Under the pieces are notes generated by a model that saw only the letters and a program-made list of their open reading frames with translations, ran no database searches and had not been told where the DNA came from. This document shows, piece by piece, positions 1 to 5,734 of a stretch of DNA of 10,795 nt. A program made the position numbers and the translations under genes. This DNA comes from a bacterium. Lineage in GTDB: Bacteria; Chloroflexota; Dormibacteria; UBA8260; Bog-877. Location: NCBI GenBank assembly GCA_021791455.1, contig JAJYWM010000240.1, positions 1-10,795 on the forward strand, given 5' to 3'. Positions within the stretch are counted from its first letter, which is position 1. The number at the start of each line of letters is the position of its first letter.

Positions 1-1
1 G

Positions 2-295
2 ACCGCCAACGGGCGGATCTCCGTCGAGAGGGCGGCCGCCTCGGTGTCCGCGCGCAGCGCCTGTGGCGACGCCCTTCTCGGGGAGGTGGCGAGCGGCACC
101 GTGTCGGCGAGCACCTCTTGGGGCCGGGTCGAGGTGGGGGTTCGCGCCGGGGTGGTCGCCTGGCTGGACCTCAAGACGCTAGCCGGCAAGCTGGTCAACG
201 AGCTGGACAGCGCCGAGCCGCCCTCGGAGCAGGAGGGCACGGTTCGCCTGGTGGCCAGGACCTCGGCCGGTGACATCACGGTCCGCCGAGCCTAG
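2..295 (+). CDS. DUF4097-family protein, C-terminal fragment (5' end outside window)
   Basis: The frame is open from the first bases of the window and stops at TAG, so only the last 97 residues are seen. The protein shows the repeating short beta-strand pattern of DUF4097 (putative adhesin-like, beta-helix-type) proteins: turns such as TANGRISVERA, TSWGRVEVGVRAG and the terminal TSAGDITVRRA each pair a small-residue turn with an alternating hydrophobic strand. A WLDLKTLAG segment followed by a V-N-E-L-D stretch is typical of the actinobacterial members, as far as I recall them. These proteins are widespread and poorly characterised; no enzyme activity can be claimed. There is no membrane segment or sorting signal in the visible part. 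It lies on the probable host side of the tRNA-type attachment site. Family assignment is fairly safe; function is unknown. Confidence 0.75.
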   Translation, partial: TANGRISVERAAASVSARSACGDALLGEVASGTVSASTSWGRVEVGVRAGVVAWLDLKTLAGKLVNELDSAEPPSEQEGTVRLVARTSAGDITVRRA

Positions 296-534
296 TCATT
301 CGCGGTCCATCCTGCGCTGCGCCGGCAACCCGTCGGCGACGCAGCGGTCGGGTTCCCAAATCGGCCCCGTTCCTCCCGTTCCCCGACCAGTGGGCCACAT
401 TGGCGCAGCGTTTGCGGATTGGCCCGCGCACCCGACCTGGTAGTGGGAGCGAGCGGATCTGGCGGCGACCGCACTCTCGGAACTGGCGACCTGGCCACCC
501 CTCTACCCGGCGCCAAGTCAGCCCTCGGCGAGAC

Positions 535-575
535 GCGGCTCCGCCCCAAGCCGCAGCGAGTGGAGCCGCCGCTCC
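535..575 (-). terminator. possible hairpin terminators after the GNAT gene
   Basis: Just beyond the GNAT stop codon (minus strand) lie two GC-rich hairpins: GGAGC/GCTCC with a 4-base loop (562-575) and GCGGCT/AGCCGC with an 8-base loop (535-554). Neither is followed by a clear U-tract, so they are only candidates for a factor-assisted or weak terminator. Confidence 0.25.
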
Positions 576-589
576 TGAGAGTAGCTACC

Positions 590-1099
590 CTAGAGAGCCT
601 TGAAGTAGCGGGCCACCGGGAGCAGCCGGTACGCGGCCTTCTCATAGGTGCGTCGCGCGGCGGAGTGGCCCGGGTCACCGCCAGTCTCGACCATGGCAAC
701 CCGCGCCCCGGACCGACGGAGCCAATTGGTGGCGGTCTCGGTTAACCTCGTACCGACCCCGTGGGCTTGATGGTCTGGGTCTACGGCCAGCATGTAGATC
801 TCGCCGACCTCGGGATCGTCCGTCAACCGGGAGGACACGAAACCCACGACCGCCGGACCCCGCTCGGCGACCCAGCTGACCATGGATGCATCGGCGAGGG
901 TTCGGCGGATCGCGGCTTGCTGGTGGCCACGCCAGCCATCCTCACCGTGGTGGAGGCGGGCGAACAGCTCACTGCCAAGCTCCGCCTCCAATGAGGCGAA
1001 CACAGGTGCCCAGGCGCGAAGGGCAAAATCAAGCACAGACTCCTCGTCGGCGGAGCGGTATCTCCGGATCGTGGTCCGCACCGACGGATCGTCGCACAC
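590..1099 (-). CDS. GNAT family N-acetyltransferase
   Basis: The protein is about 163-169 residues, the normal length for a single-domain GNAT enzyme, which transfers an acetyl group from acetyl-CoA to an amine. The N-terminal strand TTIRRYRSADEESV starts the fold. The acetyl-CoA binding motif A is clear: IYMLAVDPDHQAHGVGTRL, with the H-Q-A-H-G-V-G pyrophosphate loop. The C-terminal half has the usual AxxxYEKAAYRLLP helix and strand. The substrate cannot be told. Start: GTG at 1099 is chosen because GGAGG lies 10 nt upstream (1110-1114). GTG at 1081 would begin directly at VRTTIRRY and fits the family alignment slightly better, but has no good ribosome-binding site. An upstream extension of the frame to 1351 is open but rich in Pro, Arg and Gly and looks non-coding. 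The gene stands alone, on the probable host side of the att site. Confidence 0.85.
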   Translation of the reverse strand: MCDDPSVRTTIRRYRSADEESVLDFALRAWAPVFASLEAELGSELFARLHHGEDGWRGHQQAAIRRTLADASMVSWVAERGPAVVGFVSSRLTDDPEVGEIYMLAVDPDHQAHGVGTRLTETATNWLRRSGARVAMVETGGDPGHSAARRTYEKAAYRLLPVARYFKAL

Positions 1100-1642
1100 C
1101 GATGGCGCACCTCCAGAGCGGTCCAGGTGACCTCGCCCGGCGCCGCCAGCGTCGGCACGACTGCAGAATCTGCCGTTCCCTCCCGTTCTGGCGCTCTTAG
1201 GGCTCTCGCTCAGCTGGGCAAGCGCAAGGAAACACCGCAGGCGGGGCGGCGGGCGGATGGACACCGGTCGCAGGACCGTCCCATCTCCGCTCTCACCTTC
1301 CCTCACGGCGCCGGGCTGGGAGGAGGGAGGCCCGCGGCACGACGGTGACATCGGTAGTCCTCCAGATTTGGCAGACGCCCGCAGTCGGTCCCGAGGCCAG
1401 CCATACCTGGACCGGGCCAGGGCGCCATGGAGCGATGCGGCAGCGGCTCGATTGGGCTCCCCGACCGTCCCGTCATAAGGAGGTGGCCGCCGGTACGGAC
1501 GGCGCGGCAGCTGGCGTCACCGGCGGGCCGGAGGTGCACAAGTACCGGCACCAACTCAGGCACGCGCCGTCGTCCTACTGACTAACGCACGGATGGGCGC
1601 GGACCTTGGCGGCATCCCGCGGCAGTCCCGGAGATCAAAAAC
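1100..1642. other. gene-poor stretch between GNAT gene and tRNA fragment
   Basis: No convincing gene is seen here. Several open frames exist on both strands, but their translations are Pro/Arg/Gly-rich and mutually overlapping, as expected for chance frames in GC-rich DNA. Two things stand out: one copy of the 11-bp word CTACTGACTAA (1575-1585), also present twice near the integrase, and a run of A (1636-1641), which on the minus strand is a T-tract directly after the tRNA 3' end and is normal for a tRNA terminator or trailer. Confidence 0.5.
1575..1585 (+). repeat. 11-bp repeat CTACTGACTAA, copy 1
   Basis: This is an exact copy of the word found at 1740-1750, with a third copy at 1752-1761 matching its first 10 bases. 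An 11-mer recurring by chance within about 200 bp is unlikely. It lies on the far side of the tRNA core from the integrase gene. Possible roles are an integrase arm-type site or an excisionase/regulator site. Confidence 0.5.
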
Positions 1643-1691
1643 GGTCGGCCCGGTGGGACTCGAACCCACGACCTGAGCTTTATAAGAGCGC
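1643..1691 (-). pseudogene. tRNA 3'-half (anticodon UAU, tRNA-Ile-like), attachment-site core
   Basis: Read on the minus strand, this stretch has a perfect T arm (GTGGG, 7-base loop TTCGAGT, CCCAC; 1653-1669), a 5-base variable loop (1670-1674), the 3' strand of an anticodon stem (AGCTC), an anticodon loop CTTATAA (1680-1686) and an acceptor 3' strand CGGGCCG with discriminator A and CC (1643-1652). A T-run follows at once. No matching acceptor 5' strand or D arm exists on the other side: the next bases give only an imperfect anticodon stem (GCGCT against AGCTC) and then unrelated sequence. The gene is therefore only a 3' half, cut in the anticodon arm, the classic crossover place for tyrosine integrases, one of which starts 90 bp away. 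I infer a displaced att copy, with the intact tRNA probably at the other end of the island, outside the window. Confidence 0.75.
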
Positions 1692-1739
1692 TGTGGTGCA
1701 GATCATAGCGAATTTGAGCCGACTTCAGCGCGGGAGCTT

Positions 1740-1761
1740 CTACTGACTAAGCTACTGACTA
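1740..1761 (+). repeat. tandem copies of CTACTGACTA upstream of integrase
   Basis: Two copies, 1740-1750 and 1752-1761, are spaced 12 bp apart, about one helical turn, just upstream of the integrase start. They overlap the place where the -35 region of the integrase promoter would be. A third copy lies at 1575-1585. Such spacing suits arm-type integrase binding sites or an operator for autoregulation. Confidence 0.5.
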
Positions 1762-1768
1762 TCTCTGC

Positions 1769-1774
1769 TAGGAT
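1769..1774 (+). promoter_or_regulatory. -10 box TAGGAT for a leaderless integrase transcript
   Basis: TAGGAT fits the actinobacterial TANNNT -10 pattern and ends 6 nt before the GTG start codon, so transcription would begin at or next to the start codon. The same spacing is seen before the SIR2 gene. Alternatively, AGGA inside this box (1770-1773) could serve as a weak ribosome-binding site with a 7-nt spacer. No clear -35 hexamer is seen. Confidence 0.4.
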
Positions 1775-1780
1775 CAACCA

Positions 1781-2944
1781 GTGACGACACCGGGCCAGGG
1801 TAGGAAGAGGCGGAGTCGAGGCACCGGCTCTGTCACCCGGCGGAAGGATGGACTGTGGGAGGGGCGGCTCAGCCTGGGATGGGATCGGGGCGGCCGTAAG
1901 GTGGTCTCGGTCTACGGCAAGACCAAGCTGGAGGTCGAGGAGAAGCTCTCGGAGGCGCGGCGGGCCCGCAGGCGGGGGGAGGCGAAGGCGCCAGTCAGCC
2001 TGACCGTAGGACGGTACCTGGACGACTGGCAGCAGCAGGGGTGTCCGGGCAAGCGTGGCGGCCTTCGTCCCTACACGCTGCGGCGGTACCGCGCAGTGGT
2101 GCAGCACCAGCTGATCCCGTACCTCGGTCCGATCAGGCTGGTAGAGCTGCAGCCTGCGGATGTGGAGCGGATGCTCCAGCAGCTGCGCTCGGAGGGGAAG
2201 GCGGCATACACTGCGATCACGGTCCGCTCGGTTCTGCGCAGCGCCCTCAGTCGGGCCGAGCGGAATGGACTCGTGTTTCGCAACGTGGCCAAGCTAGCGG
2301 GGGTGGAGAGTCCCCCTCGGGTCCGTCCCACGGTGCTGACCCCGGCCGCGGTCCACCTGGTTCTGGATGCCTGCGAACCGGGGCTGAGACGGCTGGTAAC
2401 GATCGCCATCGACACCGGTCTCCGCCAGTCCGAGCTGCTCGGGCTACGCTGGCCCGACATCGACTTCGAGGGCCGAACCCTCACGGTGCGGGCGACGCTG
2501 CAGAGGGTTAACCGCGAATATGTGTTGGGGCCGCCAAAGTCCGAGACCAGTTGCCGCACGGTCGCGCTCTCAGAGCTTAGCCTGAGGGCCCTTCGCGATG
2601 AGCGAGAGGCGCAGATCGCGGCGAGACAGGCCGCCTCGAGCGGGTGGCGCGAGGCCATCCGCGGTCTGGTGTTCACGACTTCTCTGGGAGCACCGCGGAA
2701 CGGGTCCAGCCTGACCCACTCCCTCCAGAAGGCTCTGAAGGCAAGCGGGCTCCGGACCCTGCGATGGCATGACCTCAGGGCAATTCATGGAGGCCTCCTG
2801 GTCCAGGCCGGGGTGGGGCTCACGACCGCCCGGGATCGGCTCGGACACTCGAGCATCGCAGTGACCAGCTCCTTCTACGCCGGGGCGGTTGACGAGCTCG
2901 AGCGCGAGGCGGCGGACAAGGTGGGGAAACTTCTGGGTGCGTAG
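1781..2944 (+). CDS. tyrosine recombinase / site-specific integrase
   Basis: This 387-aa protein is a complete phage/ICE-type integrase that cuts and rejoins DNA at att sites through a phosphotyrosine link. The basic N-terminus (GRKRRSRGTGSVTRRKDG) with a G-x-W-x-G-R strand is the arm-binding domain. A SAM-like core-binding domain follows (about 70-165, TVGRYLDDW and TLRRYRAVVQHQLIPYLG). The catalytic domain has Arg in TGLRQSELLGLRW, Lys in PPKSETSCRTV, H-x-x-R in WHDLRAIHGG, His in RLGHSSIAVT and the nucleophile Tyr in SSFYAG. HDLRAIHGG replaces the more usual HDLRHTxAS, but the H and R are kept. All catalytic residues are present and the length is normal, so it is probably active. Start GTG 1781 is set by the basic N-terminus. 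It lies 90 bp from the tRNA 3' fragment, which is presumably its recombination target. No excisionase gene was recognised beside it. Confidence 0.93.
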   Translation: MTTPGQGRKRRSRGTGSVTRRKDGLWEGRLSLGWDRGGRKVVSVYGKTKLEVEEKLSEARRARRRGEAKAPVSLTVGRYLDDWQQQGCPGKRGGLRPYTLRRYRAVVQHQLIPYLGPIRLVELQPADVERMLQQLRSEGKAAYTAITVRSVLRSALSRAERNGLVFRNVAKLAGVESPPRVRPTVLTPAAVHLVLDACEPGLRRLVTIAIDTGLRQSELLGLRWPDIDFEGRTLTVRATLQRVNREYVLGPPKSETSCRTVALSELSLRALRDEREAQIAARQAASSGWREAIRGLVFTTSLGAPRNGSSLTHSLQKALKASGLRTLRWHDLRAIHGGLLVQAGVGLTTARDRLGHSSIAVTSSFYAGAVDELEREAADKVGKLLGA

Positions 2945-3353
2945 GGAGGCACAGCCGTGGGTCAAGGCGCCCGGCGGTACGTGGTTGAGCCCACGTGCCG
3001 GGACGAGGTTTCGGGCCCGCCTCAAGTCCCCTTCATCGATTCCCTGTCGACTCGCGGCCGGGTAGGCTACGCGGCGGCTCGTCACTGGTGTCGCTGCCAC
3101 CTCCAACAAGACCGACTGCATCGACTCATCGACAACTGTCGGTGTTGTAAACGCCAGCCGAAAGTAGACCCACCACTGAGATGGGAGCGGTGGAGTACAA
3201 CGGGCCAACCGTGGCCCGAGCCAACCACCGGCGACGGCGCTGATCCCGGTGTGGCCTGGGACCCTATTCCCTGGGGACTCCTCGAGATGGGCCCGGACGC
3301 ATGAGTGCGGAGAAGATCGCAGGATTCGGCCCCTGGCTCTCGACAGCCGGCCC
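2945..3353. other. gene-poor stretch with a possible IS-end remnant
   Basis: No credible gene was found. An open frame at 2957-3304 (+) has no recognisable motif, and a minus-strand frame at 2570-3208 mostly shadows the integrase. Around 3135-3177 a palindrome-like CGACAACTGTCG is followed by TGTAAACGCCAGCCGAAAG and then TAGACCCACC. From memory this resembles the ends of IS21-family elements, which carry AAACGCCGGCCGAAA-like terminal repeats. This could be the relic of a lost IS; no transposase sequence accompanies it. Confidence 0.3.
2970..3002 (+). terminator. hairpin after the integrase gene
   Basis: CCCGGC-ggt-ACGTGG pairs with CCACGTGCCGGG across a 6-base loop, giving 12 base pairs with one 3-base bulge, 26 bp after the integrase stop. 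There is no U-tract, so intrinsic termination is uncertain, but position and stability suit a transcription end. Confidence 0.45.
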
Positions 3354-3588
3354 TTGAGGGTCGACCTCTACGCTCGGGTCAGCACCGAAGACAAGGGGCA
3401 GGACCCAGAAGTGCAACTCACTCCCATGAGGGAGCTATCCATCGCGCGGGGCTGGGAGGTGACGGAGTACGTTGACAACGCGTCGGCGGCGGACCTGAGG
3501 GGCCGCATCAAGTGGCGCCGACTCCTGGAGGATGCTCGTCGTGGCAAAGTGGACCTGGTTTAGGTCTGGAAGCTGGACCGCATCGCCT

Positions 3589-4082
3589 GTGCCTTGCAGG
3601 TGAAATAGGTTGTATCTCGTGTGCGAGACCATCATGCTCGTCACATGGCCAACCATCTTGCCCCCGCTCTCGATGTCCCGGATGAAGACCGCGCGATCCG
3701 GACCACCTGGTCCCGAAGGTACACGCTCTCCAAGCGCTTGGTTACTCGCTCTCGCATCGTGCTACTGGCCAGCGAGGGTCTTCCCAATCGGCAGATTGCA
3801 GCCCGGATCGGCACCACGCTCCCCACCGTGCAGCTGTGGCGCTCCCGCTACCAGCGGGAGGGCCTGGGCAGGCTGGAGGTCGACCAGGTGGAGACTTGGT
3901 TCTCCCTGCTCGAGCGCAAGGCCATACGCCGCGGCGTATTCCACAGCGTGGCCAATCTCCGGACCGTCATCCAGCGCTTCCTGGACGCCTGGAACGACCA
4001 GAAACATCCCTTCAACTGGGTCAAGACACCGGACCAGATCCTGGCCAAAGCCAACCGCTAATCTATTTCAGTAACGGGACGC
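3589..4082 (+). mobile_element. miniature IS630-family element with internally deleted transposase
   Basis: The 494-bp element splits the serine recombinase gene. Inner terminal repeats pair TGAAATAG (3601-3608) with CTATTTCA (4063-4070), and 10 of 12 bases match when extended inward; the outer 12 bases are diverged, mostly by transitions. IS630 elements insert at TA and duplicate it: TA stands at the right edge (4083-4084) and CT, presumably a mutated TA, at the left edge (3587-3588). The limits were set by restoration of the resolvase reading frame when the element and one dinucleotide are removed, which is stronger evidence than the outer repeats. It can move only if another IS630 transposase acts on its ends. 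Confidence 0.7.
3621..4061 (+). pseudogene. IS630-type transposase, catalytic core deleted
   Basis: The 146-aa frame joins the two ends of an IS630 transposase. Residues about 30-80 hold the N-terminal helix-turn-helix (TRSRIVLLASEGLPNRQIAARIG, then TVQLWRSRYQREGLGRLE). This runs straight into the family's C-terminal end (VETWFSLLERKAIRRGVFHSV, RTVIQRFLDAWNDQKHPFNW), which normally follows the last catalytic part. The usual protein is about 340-360 residues, so roughly 200 residues are missing, including the catalytic Asp residues of the DDE/DDD domain. The deletion is in frame and no stop interrupts the remainder, so a short DNA-binding protein could still be made; whether it represses related elements is speculation. 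Start ATG 3621 is the first plausible one and no ribosome-binding site was found. Confidence 0.8.
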
Positions 4083-4459
4083 TAGGTCAGCACTGGACGC
4101 CCTCCCATAGCTCACGGAGCTCGATCGGAACGGAGTCGGCCTAAGAATCCTGACGCAGGACATCGACACCACCTCGGCGGCAGGGCGCCTCGTCTTCACC
4201 ATCCTCGCAGCCGTGACGGAAATGGAGCGCGAACTGATCCGGGAACGAGTGTGGGACGGTAGGGAGAGGGCAACGCTAAAGGGCAAGCAACTCGGCCGGC
4301 CACGCCGAGCCCAGCCACTGACCCAGCACCCGCTTTTGCCCGTCGTCGTCTCAGGTCTGGAGGCCGGGCACCTGACTCGGACCAAGGCTGCCCGGAAGCT
4401 TCGGATTCGTCGGACACTCCTAGACCAAGCCCTCAGGGCGGTCCGCAATGGGGGTGCCT

Positions 4460-4530
4460 CCGAACTGCGCTCGCCTGAGATCGAGCCGCAGGCCCGACAG
4501 GACGGTCCCAAAGGAAATCTCTCCGGACCG
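4460..4530 (+). repeat. 71-bp inverted repeat, left copy
   Basis: This matches the reverse complement of 10515-10585 at 69 of 71 bases; the two differences are in GGACGG against GGGCAG. Weaker similarity extends outward to 4439, where GTCC and AAT stay conserved with scattered substitutions. The repeat lies at the 3' end of the broken resolvase frame and encodes ELRSPEIEPQARQ there; the right copy has the same potential on the minus strand. It ends 17 bp before the SIR2 start codon. Confidence 0.9.
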
Positions 4531-4535
4531 GTCGG

Positions 4536-4541
4536 TAAGAT
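4536..4541 (+). promoter_or_regulatory. -10 box TAAGAT for a leaderless SIR2 transcript
   Basis: TAAGAT fits TANNNT and ends 6 nt before the GTG start, so the mRNA would begin at the start codon. This box starts 6 bp inside the left inverted repeat, so the -35 and upstream contacts would fall within the repeat. No ribosome-binding site precedes this GTG, which supports leaderless translation. An in-frame TAA at 4536-4538 rules out a start further upstream. Confidence 0.45.
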
Positions 4542-4547
4542 AGCACG

Positions 4548-5636
4548 GTGGCAAACTCACGGGTAAGCGCCAGGAAGGACACCGGCCAGCCCGCACTCAG
4601 CCGTATCTTGGTTATCCTGGGTGCGGGCGCCTCCAAGACCCTTGGAGCCAGCGAAGACTTGCCCCTAATGGGTCAGTGGGCCACCTTGCTCCATGAATCG
4701 ATCAATGAGGCTGTACCAGGCATTGCGGACGTGATCGGCTTGCATGAAGCGATGGAGGGGCCGGAATTTGAGCAGGCCCTGGGTGACTTTCTGAAGTGGA
4801 GGCAAGCGTTTCCATTGAACCGCCAGTTTCAGTTGTTCGGTTGCCCTGACCCAGCGCGGCGAACGGTCGACAACCGCGAGTCGGACTGGCTCCAGAACAA
4901 TGAGACCCGGGGCGGGCAAGTCATCGAGGCGATCCGCACCTCGCTCTTTCAGACATACGGTAATTACGTTCTCGATCCGGGCAAATGCGAGAAGGCGTAC
5001 AAGGCGCTTATTGGAAGCATCGGGTCCGCATCGTTGGCCTTCGCAACGACCAACTACGACCGAGCCGTCGAGATTGCCCTGGAACGGTGCGGCTATGCGA
5101 GTATCCACGAGGGCTTCGTCCGACGCACGCACCAAGACACGCCACGCTTCGATCCAAAGGATTTTGGCGACTGGACCAGTTGTGACAGTGCTCACACGAC
5201 GCTCCTACACCTTCATGGAGCAGTTGGGTGGTACTTGAAGGACGACCAAGTATTCGACTTCTTGGGTGATCGGCCGTATAATAGTGCTTTGGGTGATCCG
5301 GTCTTCTTACCGCCTGACCCGTTTAAGGATCCGCTCAACGACGCGAGCGTCGGTGGGATCTGGAACGCGTTCGACCGATTCCTCGAGAACGCTACGCGCG
5401 TGCTTGTTCTTGGACACTCCCTGCACGACCCCGTATTGGTGAACCGCCTAGTGACGGCATCTCGCGACAAGGAAGTTCTGATAGCTGGACTTGACCCGCC
5501 CGATGCACTGCCTGGAAACTCCGTGTTCCGCCTTCTTGAATTCTCGCCGACCCTTGGATCGGTACCATGGCTACGAGACTGGGTAGAGACGGGGAACGCG
5601 GGGGTCGCGTCAGAGCAATTGCGCGCCGGTCACTGA
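4548..5636 (+). CDS. SIR2-like domain protein (probable NAD-consuming anti-phage effector)
   Basis: This 362-aa protein carries the marks of the SIR2 Rossmann fold: VILGAGASKTLG (23-34, NAD-binding GAG-x-S loop), FATTNYDRAVE (165-175, the TxNxD motif with the catalytic-site Asn169 and Asp171), LLHLHGAVGW (219-228, with the catalytic His223) and VLVLGHSLHDP (285-295, second NAD-site loop). The zinc-binding Cys pairs of deacetylase sirtuins are absent, as in bacterial defence SIR2 proteins, which degrade NAD+ to stop phage growth. No membrane segment, SLOG/MACRO or HerA-like helicase partner is seen. The part after residue 320 is short and unrecognised, so how it senses phage is unknown. GTG 4548 is the only start that keeps the GAGAS motif, apart from a TTG at codon 21. 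Sampled GC is lower than in the integrase, in line with separate acquisition. It is convergent with the restriction operon. Confidence 0.88.
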   Translation: MANSRVSARKDTGQPALSRILVILGAGASKTLGASEDLPLMGQWATLLHESINEAVPGIADVIGLHEAMEGPEFEQALGDFLKWRQAFPLNRQFQLFGCPDPARRTVDNRESDWLQNNETRGGQVIEAIRTSLFQTYGNYVLDPGKCEKAYKALIGSIGSASLAFATTNYDRAVEIALERCGYASIHEGFVRRTHQDTPRFDPKDFGDWTSCDSAHTTLLHLHGAVGWYLKDDQVFDFLGDRPYNSALGDPVFLPPDPFKDPLNDASVGGIWNAFDRFLENATRVLVLGHSLHDPVLVNRLVTASRDKEVLIAGLDPPDALPGNSVFRLLEFSPTLGSVPWLRDWVETGNAGVASEQLRAGH

Positions 5637-5638
5637 TC

Positions 5639-5685
5639 CGCATCATGGGTCCGACATCAGCTCCGGCCCTCATCTGAGTGATGCG
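5639..5685. terminator. possible bidirectional hairpin between convergent genes
   Basis: CGCATCA (5639-5645) pairs with TGATGCG (5679-5685), and inside it GGG-t-CCG pairs with CGGCCC with one bulged base. The hairpin lies 2 bp after the SIR2 stop and 49 bp beyond the stop of the opposing gene, in the right place to end both transcripts. There is no U-tract on either side. Confidence 0.35.
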
Positions 5686-5734
5686 CTGAGAGCCAACCGC
5701 GTCACGACTGCGACTGTCGAAAGCCATCCATTGG

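Larger units (their letters stand above)
3354..4566 (+). pseudogene. serine recombinase (resolvase/invertase family), broken
   Basis: The N-terminal part (from about TTG 3354; start uncertain) reads RVDLYARVSTEDKGQDPEVQ, with the catalytic Ser in ARVST, then ARGWEVTEYVDNASAADLRG and LEDARRGKVDLV, ended by TAG at 3561-3563 where the family continues directly into VWKLDR. The frame then meets a 494-bp insertion. After it the C-terminal part resumes: RSALDALP, a second TAG (4108-4110), then LTELDRNGVGLRILTQDID, the long E helix GRLVFTILAAVTEMERELIR, the LGRP linker and a helix-turn-helix (TRTKAARKLRIRRTLLDQAL). Joining base 3586 to 4083 restores one frame across the insertion. With two stops plus an insertion it cannot make a working recombinase. 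Its 3' end runs through the left 71-bp repeat and 19 bases into the SIR2 gene, so the original stop may have been lost or moved. Confidence 0.88.

Noticed and set aside
1100..1351. N-terminal extension of the GNAT protein to an ATG at 1351
   Set aside because: The extra 84 residues are Pro/Gly/Arg-rich without similarity to the fold, and a GTG with GGAGG upstream exists at 1099.
2570..3208. 212-aa and overlapping 201-aa minus-strand frames near the integrase
   Set aside because: They are antisense to the integrase catalytic domain and have no recognisable motif.
3610..4074. 154-aa plus-strand frame over the IS630 element
   Set aside because: It is in the other frame from the recognisable transposase pieces at 3621-4061, and its product is low-complexity Pro/Ser/Arg sequence.
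4548..5636. Thoeris ThsA or SIR2-HerA
   Set aside because: No TIR-domain ThsB, no SLOG-type C-terminal domain and no HerA-like ATPase is present; only a stand-alone SIR2 domain can be supported.
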